From Lentzea atacamensis (lineage in GTDB: Bacteria > Actinomycetota > Actinomycetes > Mycobacteriales > Pseudonocardiaceae): a DNA stretch of 64,000 bases. The stretch is taken from assembly GCF_003269295.1 (NCBI RefSeq), contig NZ_QLTT01000006.1, positions 526,309-590,308 on the forward strand, in the 5' to 3' direction. A program made the translations under genes and the position numbers. The notes beneath the pieces were generated by a model that was given only the letters and a program-made list of their open reading frames with translations, made no database searches and was not told the origin of the DNA. Positions 16,836 through 25,307 of this stretch are shown one piece after another. Numbering within the stretch: the stretch's first letter is position 1; each line of letters starts with the position of its first letter.

Positions 16836-17642
16836 TCAGGCCTCGGCGTATGGCAAGGGGACGACGAGGCACGGACCGCCGCTGTAGAGGCCCGCGTCGA
16901 TCGCCAGCACCTTGTCGTCGGCGTACACGAGCGGCCCGTCGATCTGGTCCGGCGGCACCCCGAGCTGGTCGGCGATGACGCTGTGGCCGTGCACGATCGT
17001 GCTGCCTCCGAGGGTCCCCATCAGCTCGTCTGCGATTTCGGGACCCTGCGGACCGCGGAACGCGTAGCGCGTCGTCATCTTGCGCCAGCACTCCCACCAG
17101 TCGACGAGATCGTCGCCCTTGAGCACCTGCCGGACGGCTTCGTTGACCTCCTCGATCGAGGACCCCCATTCGAGGTAGGCCGCCGTGTCGGAGTGCATCA
17201 GCAGGTGGTCGTCGCGCAGCTTCAGCACCGGTCTGCTGGTGAGCCACTCGACGTGCTCGTCGGTCAACCGGTCCTGGTCGCTGCGCAGCCCGCCATTGAG
17301 CAGCCAGCTCCGTGCGAACGACCGCGGCCCCGCGCTGTCGGGCACCTGCTCGTCGCCGAACCGGTGCATGCCGAGCAGCAGCACCTCGTGGTTGCCGATC
17401 AACGAGTTGACCACGCCACCCGCCTTCACGGCCTCCTCGCTCAGGCGCATGACCAGGTCGATCACGCCGACCCCGTCGGGCCCGCGGTCCACGAAGTCGC
17501 CGAGGAACCACAGCTCGGCCTCACCGCCCGTCCAGTGCCCCTCCTCGTCGCACAGCTCGGCGACGTGCAGGGCTCTGGTCAGTTCGGCGAGGTGCCCGTG
17601 CACGTCGCCCACGACGTACATCGAGCGTCGATCCGTGTCCAC
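16836..17642 (-). CDS. Calcineurin-like metallophosphoesterase (PPP-type)
   Basis: A 268-residue protein with the full dinuclear metal set of PPP phosphatases: 'YVVGDVHGHLAEL' (residues ~9-21), 'LWFLGDFVDRGPDGVGVIDL', 'SLIGNHEVLLLGM', and a later 'IVHGHSVI' supplying the last histidine. Acts on phosphoesters, possibly phosphoprotein or diadenosine polyphosphate as in ApaH/PrpA relatives. GTG 17642 is preferred over ATG 17621 because TATCGT ends 7 nt before it. Confidence 0.85.
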   Translation of the reverse strand: MDTDRRSMYVVGDVHGHLAELTRALHVAELCDEEGHWTGGEAELWFLGDFVDRGPDGVGVIDLVMRLSEEAVKAGGVVNSLIGNHEVLLLGMHRFGDEQVPDSAGPRSFARSWLLNGGLRSDQDRLTDEHVEWLTSRPVLKLRDDHLLMHSDTAAYLEWGSSIEEVNEAVRQVLKGDDLVDWWECWRKMTTRYAFRGPQGPEIADELMGTLGGSTIVHGHSVIADQLGVPPDQIDGPLVYADDKVLAIDAGLYSGGPCLVVPLPYAEA

Positions 17643-17649
17643 GTCCGCG

Positions 17650-17655
17650 ACGATA
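17650..17655 (-). promoter_or_regulatory. -10 box TATCGT of leaderless metallophosphatase gene
   Basis: Minus-strand TATCGT ends 7 nt before GTG 17642, inside the 32-bp gap after the HAD-IIA gene. Confidence 0.5.
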
Positions 17656-17674
17656 GGTGATTGACCCTCGCGCG

Positions 17675-18466
17675 TCAGTGGCCAGCCCAGTCACCGAACG
17701 GGTCCTGTGAGTGACCGACCAGCTCCGCGATCGACTTCAGCACCCGTGTGGGCCGGTACGGGTACATCTCGGCGTGCTCTGAGGTGAAGATCCCGGACAG
17801 CACGAGGATGGTGGAGAGTCCGGCTTCCAGGCCGGAGCGCACGTCGGTGTCCATCCGGTCACCGATCATGAGAGCGTTCTCGGAGTGCGAGCCCAGAGCG
17901 CGCAGGGCCGACCTCATCATCAACGGGTTCGGCTTGCCGACGTAATAGGGCTCACGGCCGGTGGCGCGCTCGATCAACGCCGCCACGGCGCCGGTCGCGG
18001 GCAGCGAGCCCTCGCGGGACGGGCCCGTCGCGTCCGGGTTGGTCGCGATGAACTTCGCGCCCTCCTCGACCAGGCGGATGGCCTTGGTGATCGCGGTGAA
18101 GCTGTAGGTGCGGGTCTCGCCGAGCACCACGTAGTCCGGGTCGCGGTCGGTCAGCACGTAGCCGATCTCGTGCAGCGCTGTGGTGAGGCCGGCCTCGCCG
18201 ATCACGAACGCCGAGCCGTTGGGGCGCTGCGAGTCCAGGAAGCGCGCCGTGGCCAGGGCGGACGTCCAGATCGACGACTCCGGGATGTCGAGGCCGGTGC
18301 GCTGCAACCGCGCGCGCAGGTCTCGTGGCGTGTAGATGGAGTTGTTGGTGAGCACGAGGAACGGGGTGTCCGAAGCGCGCAGCTCCGCGACGAACTCGTC
18401 AGCGCCGGGGATCAGGTGCTCTTCGTGAACCAGAACACCGTCCATGTCCATCAAGTAGTGCCACAT
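17675..18466 (-). CDS. HAD-IIA family hydrolase (NagD-like)
   Basis: A 263-residue phosphatase. Motif I is 'YLMDMDGVLVHEEHLIPGA' at residues 4-22, motif II 'FLVLTNNSIYTPRDL', and motif IV 'ALMIGDRMDTDVRSGLEAG'; the cap lies between II and III, which is class IIA (NagD, PNP phosphatase, Araf-like). It should dephosphorylate a sugar phosphate or nucleotide. The MarR gene is 4 bp upstream on the same strand, so both probably share a transcript and MarR control. Confidence 0.83.
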   Translation of the reverse strand: MWHYLMDMDGVLVHEEHLIPGADEFVAELRASDTPFLVLTNNSIYTPRDLRARLQRTGLDIPESSIWTSALATARFLDSQRPNGSAFVIGEAGLTTALHEIGYVLTDRDPDYVVLGETRTYSFTAITKAIRLVEEGAKFIATNPDATGPSREGSLPATGAVAALIERATGREPYYVGKPNPLMMRSALRALGSHSENALMIGDRMDTDVRSGLEAGLSTILVLSGIFTSEHAEMYPYRPTRVLKSIAELVGHSQDPFGDWAGH

Positions 18467-18469
18467 GGC

Positions 18470-18916
18470 CTAAGTATTGATCACGGCCTTGCGGAACGTC
18501 TCGATCTGAAGCTGGAGATAACGCTCGATAACTTCGATCTCGTCGGGGTCGAAGCGGCTCAGGACCTGGACGAGGCTCTGCTGCGCCTTCTCGAAGAGGT
18601 GCGCGAACTTGGCCAGGTCACCTGCTGTGACCTCGACGAGCACCTTGCGGCGGTCGTGCGGATCGCGGACCCGGCGGACGAATCCGGCACGTTCCAGGCG
18701 GTCGATCACGCCGGTGACGGCGCCGGTGGAGAGGCCGGAGAGCTCGGCGATGCGTCCGGCGGTGAGCGGCCCGTCCGCCCGCATGGCGAGATCGAGGCAC
18801 TTCTCGTCGGTCGCGGACAGACCCATCTGCTCGGCGACCTTCGTGTGGAACATGATCGTGAGCGCGCTCTGCTCCCGCATGTACCACGTGAACCTCTCCA
18901 GCACCTCAGGTTCCAT
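18470..18916 (-). CDS. MarR-family regulator
   Basis: A 148-residue winged-helix protein: 'LTAGRIAELSGLSTGAVTGV' is the helix-turn-helix, 'VRDPHDRRKVLVEVTAGD' the wing. ATG 18916 was chosen because TAAGAT ends 7 nt upstream; ATG 18925 and an upstream start at 19000 are in frame but would sit in the operator or promoter. A perfect palindrome covers its promoter (18925-18939), so negative autoregulation is very likely. The HAD-IIA phosphatase follows 4 bp downstream; moaA is divergent. Confidence 0.85.
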   Translation of the reverse strand: MEPEVLERFTWYMREQSALTIMFHTKVAEQMGLSATDEKCLDLAMRADGPLTAGRIAELSGLSTGAVTGVIDRLERAGFVRRVRDPHDRRKVLVEVTAGDLAKFAHLFEKAQQSLVQVLSRFDPDEIEVIERYLQLQIETFRKAVINT

Positions 18917-18923
18917 GTCGAAC

Positions 18924-18939
18924 ATCTTAGCCGCTAAGA
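18924..18939 (-). promoter_or_regulatory. MarR operator TCTTAGC-N-GCTAAGA over -10 box TAAGAT
   Basis: Seven-base arms at 18925-18931 and 18933-18939 are exact inverted repeats around one base. The minus-strand -10 TAAGAT (18924-18929) lies inside the right half, so binding would block transcription of the marR/HAD-IIA pair. Confidence 0.65.
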
Positions 18940-19018
18940 CAATTCCTTGTGACAGTGCTCCAAACGGGCGGAACGTGAGAAACCTCGTTCTTGGAGTCAC
19001 CTACAAGGGGTTGTTCAT

Positions 19019-19024
19019 TAAGCT
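19019..19024 (+). promoter_or_regulatory. -10 box TAAGCT of leaderless moaA transcript
   Basis: TAAGCT ends 7 nt before GTG 19032. No convincing -35 or molybdenum riboswitch-like leader was seen upstream. Confidence 0.5.
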
Positions 19025-19031
19025 AAATAAG

Positions 19032-20090
<1,059 letters not shown>

Positions 20091-20093
20091 CAG

Positions 20094-20351
20094 GTGACCT
20101 CGGTGAAGATTCGCTACTTCGCGGGCGCACGCGCTGCGGCCGGGGTTGCCGACGAGGATCTCGTGCTCGACACCTCCGACCCCACCGTGGCACTCGTCGT
20201 GAGCACCATCGGTGAACGGCACGGCGACCAGCTCGGCAAGGTGCTGGCCGCGTCCAGCTTCCTGCTCGACGGCGTCGCGGTGCGGGACACGTCGACGCGT
20301 GTGCCCGCCGGTGCTCAGCTGGACGTGCTGCCGCCCTTCGCGGGCGGCTGA
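20094..20351 (+). CDS. moaD: Molybdopterin synthase small subunit MoaD
   Basis: An 85-residue ubiquitin-fold sulfur carrier. It begins 'KIRYFAGARAAAGVADEDL' and ends 'LDVLPPFAGG', with the C-terminal Gly-Gly that is adenylated and thiocarboxylated. It hands sulfur to MoaE for converting cPMP to molybdopterin. Start GTG 20094 follows moaA by 3 nt with GGAGG upstream, so the genes are one operon. Its last 37 bases overlap the convergent AfsR-like gene. Confidence 0.92.
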   Translation: MTSVKIRYFAGARAAAGVADEDLVLDTSDPTVALVVSTIGERHGDQLGKVLAASSFLLDGVAVRDTSTRVPAGAQLDVLPPFAGG

Positions 20352-22750
20352 CGCAGCCTTTCCACCCAGACTCGCCGCCCGGTTTCGCCTGCCAGCCCCA
20401 GCGCACGGAGCCGGTGTCGTTCCGCTTCCTCCACGGAGCCCATCGCCAGGTGGATCTCCGCGAGTTCGGCCACGACCTGCACCTGACGGACTCGCAGCCC
20501 GCCGCGTTCGGCGATCTCGTCCGCCTCCGTGGCGCACAGGAGTGCCTGCCGCAGGTTCCCCAGTGCGCGGTGGTCGGCCGCCAAACCGGTGAGCGACTGG
20601 ACCTCGCCGCGCGCGAACGCCGCGTTCCGGCAGATCGCCAGCGCCCGTTCGTGCTGCTCGACGGCCTCGTCGAGCCGCTGGAGCCGCCGCAGCACCGCGC
20701 CGAGAGTGGCTCGGGCGTCCACCTCGGCCATGTCCTTCTCGGAACCGGTCGCGACGTCGACAGCACGTCGGCAGATGACCTCGGCTTCGATTGTCCGGTC
20801 CTGTTCGAACAGGAGAAAGGCACGCGCGTCGAGGACACGGGACTCGAACGTCGGACCGAGTTCAGGTGCCACCAGCGGCTCCACCTCGTCGAGGCACCTC
20901 GCCACCTCGTCGAAGTCGCCGATGAAGAGGTGTGCGATGGCGAGACCGTGCAGGCAGAACGCCTTGCCGGCAGTCAGATTCCGCTCGACCGACGTCCGCA
21001 GCGCCTCCTCGCAGTAGGACACCGCCTCATCCAACGGACCGAGATCGGTCAGGACGCAACTCAGGTTGAACAGGGTGGTCGGCTTCCGGGTGATGGCCAG
21101 CGCCTCGTGCATCGCGCCGGCCGCTTCGGCCAGGTTGCCGAGTTCCCAGTGGATGATCCCCAGGTTGCCGACGTACGACGCCAACGGGCCGAGGTCGTCG
21201 CTCTGCCGGGCGAGCGCCACCGCCCGCTCGTAGGCGGGCAGCGCATCGAGGAACCGGCCGGACCGCCAGTGCGCAAGTCCGAGCGAGCCGTGCATGTTCG
21301 CCTCGGCGCCCACGTCACCTAGGCGCTGTGCGGCCCGCAGCCCTTCACGGGCGGTCATGCTCCAGTCGACCACGTTCGCGGCGTGGTAGAGGAAGTACGC
21401 GCGCATCGCGTCGGCCAGCTGCCAGGTGATCGGCCGGTCGCCCGCCGCGAGCACGGCGGCCACGAGGTTGGCACGTTCCGTGTCGAGCCATGCGAGTGCA
21501 CGCGACATGTCACTCACGCCGTGCGAGGGCAGCCCGGCAGAGACCTCCGGCAGTCCCAGCCTGTGCAGTTCCGGATTCAGCATCCGGCCGGCCGCGTGGG
21601 CATTGATCAAGTAGTACTCGTACAGCCGGACGGGTGCGGGCGCACCGAGCTGGAGGGCGTAGACCCGCAACAGGTCGTGCAGGCTGTACCTGTCGCCGGA
21701 GTGTTGCACGAGGTTGGCGGTGACGAGCTGATCGAGCGGAAGGGCCGCGTCCTCGCCGAGCAGCGCCGTTGCGCCGTCGATCGAGAAGTCCGGGCCGGGC
21801 ACCTGTCCGAGCAGCCGGAACAAACGCTGGGAACGTTCGGGCTGAGCCCGGTAGGACACCTCGAACGTGGCACGGACGGCAGCGTCGCCCTCGATCTCCA
21901 GCGCGTCCAGCCTGCCCTCACCCCGGAGATCGGCCAGGTAGTCGCTGATGTGCCGGTCGACCAGGTGCGCCGCGGCGATGCGCAGGGCGAGCGGAAGGTT
22001 GCCGCACAACCGGATCAGCTCGGAGCGCTCGTGGTGCCCGCCACGGACACGCATGTTGTCGAGCAACGCGTGGGCCTCGTCGTCGTCGAAGACGCCGAGC
22101 CTGACCTGGAAGTGCTCCGGCAGGTCGATGCGGCTGGTGACGATCAGCACAGACCTGTCACCGGCCGGCCGCAGCGGGCAGATCTGGTCCCGACCGGCGT
22201 TGTCGATCACCACGAGCACTGCGCGATCCGCCGTCATCTGCTCGTACAGTGCGATTTGCGCATCGAGGCCGACCGGAATCTGCTCGGCGCCGAGCGCGCG
22301 CAGGAATCGCGACAGCGCCTGCTCCGCCGTCACAGGTTCACCTTCCGAGAACGCGCGAAGGTTCACGTACAACTGACCGTCCGCGAACCGGTCACTCATC
22401 CGTTGCGCGAGATGGACGGCGAGCGACGTCTTTCCAACGCCGGGCGAACCGGTGATCGCGAGCACCCGCGCCGTGGACCCCAGTGCGACCCGGATGCCGT
22501 CGGCGCGACCGACGAAGTCGGGCAGGTCCGCGGGGAGCTGTCGCGGTCCTGGCTTGCGCGGCACCAGCCGATAGCCGTACGGCTCGGTGACGACCTGATC
22601 GGTGACGCGCAGGCGCTGCACGAGTTTCCGCAACGCCGCCTTCGGGTTCGCGGGCTTCCCGGCGCCCCAGATCGAGTCGATCAGTTCGTCGAACGGCACG
22701 GGCTGGCCCGGCCTGGCCGCCAACGCCTTCCGGAGCGCTTCGATCCTCAT
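20315..22750 (-). CDS. AfsR/SARP-like regulator: winged helix, NB-ARC ATPase, TPR; no BTAD domain
   Basis: An 811-residue protein. Residues 1-66 resemble a short OmpR-type winged helix ('FDELIDSIWGAGKPANPKAA' and 'VTEPYGYRLV'). Residues ~75-330 are an NB-ARC module: Walker A 'ITGSPGVGKTSLAVHLA', Walker B 'AVLVVIDNAGRD', sensor 'VLIVTSRID', and 'LCGNLPLALRIAA' (GLPLAL box). Residues ~400-790 are about eight tetratricopeptide repeats. The bacterial activator domain (BTAD) that links these in AfsR/EmbR is missing. It would act as a signal-gated transcription regulator; target unknown. It overlaps the end of moaD and sits between the moa genes and rpfA, an insertion relative to M. tuberculosis. 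Confidence 0.82.
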   Translation of the reverse strand: MRIEALRKALAARPGQPVPFDELIDSIWGAGKPANPKAALRKLVQRLRVTDQVVTEPYGYRLVPRKPGPRQLPADLPDFVGRADGIRVALGSTARVLAITGSPGVGKTSLAVHLAQRMSDRFADGQLYVNLRAFSEGEPVTAEQALSRFLRALGAEQIPVGLDAQIALYEQMTADRAVLVVIDNAGRDQICPLRPAGDRSVLIVTSRIDLPEHFQVRLGVFDDDEAHALLDNMRVRGGHHERSELIRLCGNLPLALRIAAAHLVDRHISDYLADLRGEGRLDALEIEGDAAVRATFEVSYRAQPERSQRLFRLLGQVPGPDFSIDGATALLGEDAALPLDQLVTANLVQHSGDRYSLHDLLRVYALQLGAPAPVRLYEYYLINAHAAGRMLNPELHRLGLPEVSAGLPSHGVSDMSRALAWLDTERANLVAAVLAAGDRPITWQLADAMRAYFLYHAANVVDWSMTAREGLRAAQRLGDVGAEANMHGSLGLAHWRSGRFLDALPAYERAVALARQSDDLGPLASYVGNLGIIHWELGNLAEAAGAMHEALAITRKPTTLFNLSCVLTDLGPLDEAVSYCEEALRTSVERNLTAGKAFCLHGLAIAHLFIGDFDEVARCLDEVEPLVAPELGPTFESRVLDARAFLLFEQDRTIEAEVICRRAVDVATGSEKDMAEVDARATLGAVLRRLQRLDEAVEQHERALAICRNAAFARGEVQSLTGLAADHRALGNLRQALLCATEADEIAERGGLRVRQVQVVAELAEIHLAMGSVEEAERHRLRALGLAGETGRRVWVERLRQPPAKGGSTSS

Positions 22751-22921
22751 GTGTCCATCGTGTCGTCACCCGATGGCGGCGTGTCGCCGATCGGCCGGAC
22801 AGGCGTGAGCCACGCCTCACTTTCCGTAATAGATCTCGGCCGATCTCAGGATGGAAACGAACCGATAACGACACCTTTGAGCTGCCGTTTTGTAGCCTCA
22901 GGACAACGTTGCAAAACGTTA

Positions 22922-22950
22922 CTGTGATGCGCATCACAGCCTGATACGTT
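22922..22950 (+). promoter_or_regulatory. CRP-type operator and -10 box of rpfA
   Basis: CTGTGATGCGCATCACAG (22922-22939) is a perfect 18-bp palindrome that contains TGTGA-N6-TCACA, the CRP/Rv3676 consensus. TACGTT (22945-22950) is the best -10 box, giving a start near 22957 and placing the CRP site across the -35 region. Two AACGTT hexamers lie just upstream (22905-22910, 22915-22920). Confidence 0.75.
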
Positions 22951-22956
22951 TGGTGG

Positions 22957-23140
22957 GCTGCCGTCGGTTACGTACCGTCGCTCCTCGGCTGGCCCCGACC
23001 AGCCACGAGCAAGACCGGAGGACCAGCACCGAACCCAGTCCGAGGGTTCTCCGGAACAACCCCGAGCGAGAGAAACCGCCGGACTGGGACGCAGGGACGC
23101 ACCGGGCCCCGAACCCGAGTCCCTGACCGCAGGTGCGGTG
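22957..23140 (+). ncRNA. Structured rpfA leader, candidate c-di-AMP (ydaO) riboswitch
   Basis: About 200 nt separate the rpfA promoter from its start codon. The leader has several stems: CTGGC/CCAG near 22989-23003, a perfect 9-bp pair 23034-23042 with 23080-23088 (CCCAGTCCG/CGGACTGGG), and near the 3' end CCGAACCCGAGTCCCTGACC (23109-23128), which resembles the conserved 'CCGAACCCG' and following end of ydaO RNAs. c-di-AMP riboswitches are known upstream of rpf genes in Streptomyces and relatives. The full covariance fold was not checked. Confidence 0.6.
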
Positions 23141-23153
23141 GACCGAGAGGCAC

Positions 23154-23795
23154 ATGGCTTTCAACCGAGGCAAGCAGGGCAAGCAGGGTTCCGCCGCTCG
23201 CACTATCGCCAAGGTCGCGGCTGTCGGCATCATCGCCGGCGCCCCTCTGGGCCTGGCCGTTGGCACCGCCAACGCCGCCCCTGTCGACTGGGACGCACTC
23301 GCGCAGTGCGAGGCCAGCGGCAACTGGGCCGCCAACACCGGTAACGGTTACTACGGCGGCCTGCAGTTCAACCCGCAGACGTGGAGGGCCTACGGCGGCC
23401 AGGGCAACCCCGCCAACGCCTCCCGCGAGCAGCAGATCGCCGTCGCCGAGCGGGTCGCTGCCGGCCAGGGCGTCCAGAACGCGTGGCCGTCGTGCAGCAA
23501 GCGCATCGGCGCCTACGTGGGCAAGAAGACCGCCCCGGCCCCGAAGCAGGCCCAGCCGCAGCGCAAGGCGCAGCCGCAGCAGCGCCAGGCCGCTCCGGTG
23601 CAGCAGGCTCCGGTCGTCGTCGATGGTTCGAAGAGCAACCCGAACGGCAACTACGAGATCAAGGCGGGCGACACGCTGTCGAAGATCGCCGAGGCCAACA
23701 AGGTCGCCGGCGGCTACCAGGCCATCGTGGAGAAGAACAAGGGCTTCATCACGAACCCGGACCTGATCTTCCCGGGCCACAAGATCCTGATCTGA
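23154..23795 (+). CDS. rpfA: Resuscitation-promoting factor RpfA
   Basis: A 213-residue secreted muralytic enzyme. A signal peptide ending 'GTANA' precedes the Rpf transglycosylase-like domain 'VDWDALAQCEASGNWAANTG' (catalytic Glu in CEASGNW, residues ~50), 'YYGGLQFNPQTWRAYGG' and 'REQQIAVAERVAAGQG'. A Gln/Pro/Ala linker (residues ~125-160) leads to a LysM peptidoglycan-binding domain 'YEIKAGDTLSKIAE' that ends in 'IFPGHKILI'. It cleaves peptidoglycan during regrowth or spore germination. Start ATG 23154 has GAGAGG upstream. Expression is likely controlled twice, by CRP at the promoter and by the leader RNA. Confidence 0.93.
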   Translation: MAFNRGKQGKQGSAARTIAKVAAVGIIAGAPLGLAVGTANAAPVDWDALAQCEASGNWAANTGNGYYGGLQFNPQTWRAYGGQGNPANASREQQIAVAERVAAGQGVQNAWPSCSKRIGAYVGKKTAPAPKQAQPQRKAQPQQRQAAPVQQAPVVVDGSKSNPNGNYEIKAGDTLSKIAEANKVAGGYQAIVEKNKGFITNPDLIFPGHKILI

Positions 23796-23853
23796 GCAGG
23801 ACGTCTGGCCGTTCGAATCGGCAGTCCCGTTGACGCGGACTGATGCAGGACCA

Positions 23854-23888
23854 GGGATCTCACCGTTACCCCCCGGCGGTGAGGTCCC
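23854..23888. terminator. Hairpin terminator between rpfA and moaE
   Basis: GGGATCTCACCG (23854-23865) pairs with CGGTGAGGTCCC (23877-23888), 12 bp with one G-U wobble and an 11-nt loop. Convergent genes on both sides make it bidirectional. Confidence 0.75.
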
Positions 23889-23898
23889 TGCCTGCGTT

Positions 23899-24324
23899 TC
23901 AGGGGCAGTTGACCCACTCGTCGTTGCCGTCGGAGAAGACCTGCCGCTTCCACACCGGCAGCCGGGCCTTGACCTCGTCCACGAGGTCGGCGCACAGCGA
24001 GAACGCCTCCTTGCGGTGCTCGGCCGCCACCGCGCAGGCCAGCGCCACGTCACCGATCTTCAACGGCCCGACCCGGTGCGACACGGCGATCCCGTGCACG
24101 CCGGCGTAGCGGTCGGCCAGCGAGGCGACGACCTCGGCCACGACGTCGCCTGCCGACGGGTGCGAGTGGTACTCGAGCTCCAGCACCGAGCGGCCGCCGT
24201 CGTGGTCGCGCACGACGCCGGAGAACGTCACCACCGCGCCGGCGCGGTCGGAACCGACCAGGGCGGCGTGTTCCTCTACCGACAAGGGCTCCTCGGTCAC
24301 GACAGCCCGCAGCACGACACCCAT
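23899..24324 (-). CDS. moaE: Molybdopterin synthase catalytic subunit MoaE
   Basis: A 141-residue protein. The sequence 'RAGAVVTFSGVVRDHDGGRS' and 'LELEYHSHPSAGD' form the core fold, 'HRVGPLKIGD' follows, and the catalytic lysines lie in 'CADLVDEVKARLPVWKRQVF' (K..PxWKR motif). It transfers two sulfurs from MoaD thiocarboxylate to cPMP. It overlaps mog by one base and belongs to the moaC-mog-moaE operon, on the strand opposite moaA-moaD. Confidence 0.94.
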   Translation of the reverse strand: MGVVLRAVVTEEPLSVEEHAALVGSDRAGAVVTFSGVVRDHDGGRSVLELEYHSHPSAGDVVAEVVASLADRYAGVHGIAVSHRVGPLKIGDVALACAVAAEHRKEAFSLCADLVDEVKARLPVWKRQVFSDGNDEWVNCP

Positions 24325-24791
24325 CAGTGGTCACCTCCGCGCAGTTGGTCGAGCGCATGCTCCACGACGTTGCCGAGCACGTCCAGCCCGTCCCGCACCC
24401 CGCCGGTCGAACCAGGCAGGTTCACGATCAACGTCCGGCCCGCCACGCCGGCCACGCCGCGCGACAGCACCGAACCCGGCACGCGCGGCCAGCCGGACAT
24501 CCTGATCGCGTCGGCGATGCCGGGCACCTCGTAGTCCAGCACCGCACGGGTGGCCTCCGGCGTGCGGTCGGTCGGGTTGATGCCGGTCCCGCCGGTGGTC
24601 AGGACGAGGTCGGCGCCGCCGGACACCGCCTCGGTGAGCGCCTGCTGGACCGGGTCGCCGTCAGGCACCACGACCGGTGAGGCGACCGAGAAACCGCGCG
24701 CGGACAGCCACTCGACGATCAGCGGGCCGCTGCGGTCGGCGTACACGCCCGCGGCGGCGCGGTTCGAGGCGGTGATCACCACTGCCTTCAC
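24324..24791 (-). CDS. mog: Molybdopterin adenylyltransferase (Mog/MoaB)
   Basis: A 155-residue protein. The MoCF-biosynthesis motif 'LVLTTGGTGINPTDRTPEAT' and 'TLIVNLPGSTGGVRDGLD' are complete, including the Asp residues that bind magnesium and the pterin phosphate. It adenylates molybdopterin ahead of metal insertion. GTG 24791 overlaps the moaC stop as GTGA, with GGGAG upstream; GTG 24803 is an in-frame alternative. Middle gene of the moaC-mog-moaE operon. Confidence 0.93.
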   Translation of the reverse strand: MKAVVITASNRAAAGVYADRSGPLIVEWLSARGFSVASPVVVPDGDPVQQALTEAVSGGADLVLTTGGTGINPTDRTPEATRAVLDYEVPGIADAIRMSGWPRVPGSVLSRGVAGVAGRTLIVNLPGSTGGVRDGLDVLGNVVEHALDQLRGGDH

Positions 24792-25261
24792 GGGCGCTCC
24801 CACAGGCCGGACTTGCCGCCTTCCTTGCGTTCGACCCGGACGGCGTCCAGGGAGGCGGCCGGGTCGACGGACTTCACCATGTCGTGCAGGGTGAGGCCGG
24901 CCACCGAGACGGCGGTCAGGGCTTCCATCTCCACGCCCGTGCGGTCGGTGGTGCGGACCGTGGCTGTGATCAACACGGAGGTGTCGGCCAGAGCCAGGTC
25001 CACGACCACCGACGACAGGGCGATCGGGTGGCAGAGGGGGACCAGTTCCCAGGTGCGCTTCGCGGCCATGATGCCCGCGATCCTGGCGGTGGCGAGGGCG
25101 TCGCCCTTGGGCAGGCCGTCGCTGCCGAGCAGCGCAACCACCTCGGCGGTCGTGCGCAGGATCCCGGTGGCCACGGCCGTTCGGGTGGTCTGCTCCTTGC
25201 CCGAGACGTCGACCATGCGGGCCGCGCCGTGGGAGTCCAGGTGGGTGAACTGCTTGGTCAT
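24788..25261 (-). CDS. moaC: Cyclic pyranopterin monophosphate synthase MoaC
   Basis: A 157-residue enzyme that rearranges the MoaA product into cPMP. It opens 'FTHLDSHGAARMVDVSGKEQ', holds 'WELVPLCHPIALSSV' (His/Pro active-site loop), and 'TGVEMEALTAVSVAGLTLHD' (catalytic Glu-Met-Glu region) then 'MVKSVDPAASL', and ends 'RKEGGKSGLWERP' (KSG). ATG 25261 follows TACGAT by 6 nt. It heads the operon with mog and moaE. Confidence 0.95.
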   Translation of the reverse strand: MTKQFTHLDSHGAARMVDVSGKEQTTRTAVATGILRTTAEVVALLGSDGLPKGDALATARIAGIMAAKRTWELVPLCHPIALSSVVVDLALADTSVLITATVRTTDRTGVEMEALTAVSVAGLTLHDMVKSVDPAASLDAVRVERKEGGKSGLWERP

Positions 25262-25267
25262 ACCGCG

Positions 25268-25273
25268 ATCGTA
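25268..25273 (-). promoter_or_regulatory. -10 box TACGAT of leaderless moaC-mog-moaE operon
   Basis: Minus-strand TACGAT ends 6 nt before ATG 25261, in the 46-bp gap after the malic enzyme gene. Confidence 0.5.
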
Positions 25274-25307
25274 TGCCTGGCCCCGCGCAACAGCCCGTGC
25301 CAAGTCC

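Noticed and set aside
22905..22920. Paired AACGTT hexamers as a separate operator
   Set aside because: Short self-palindromes common in any DNA; only the adjacent CRP palindrome is convincing.
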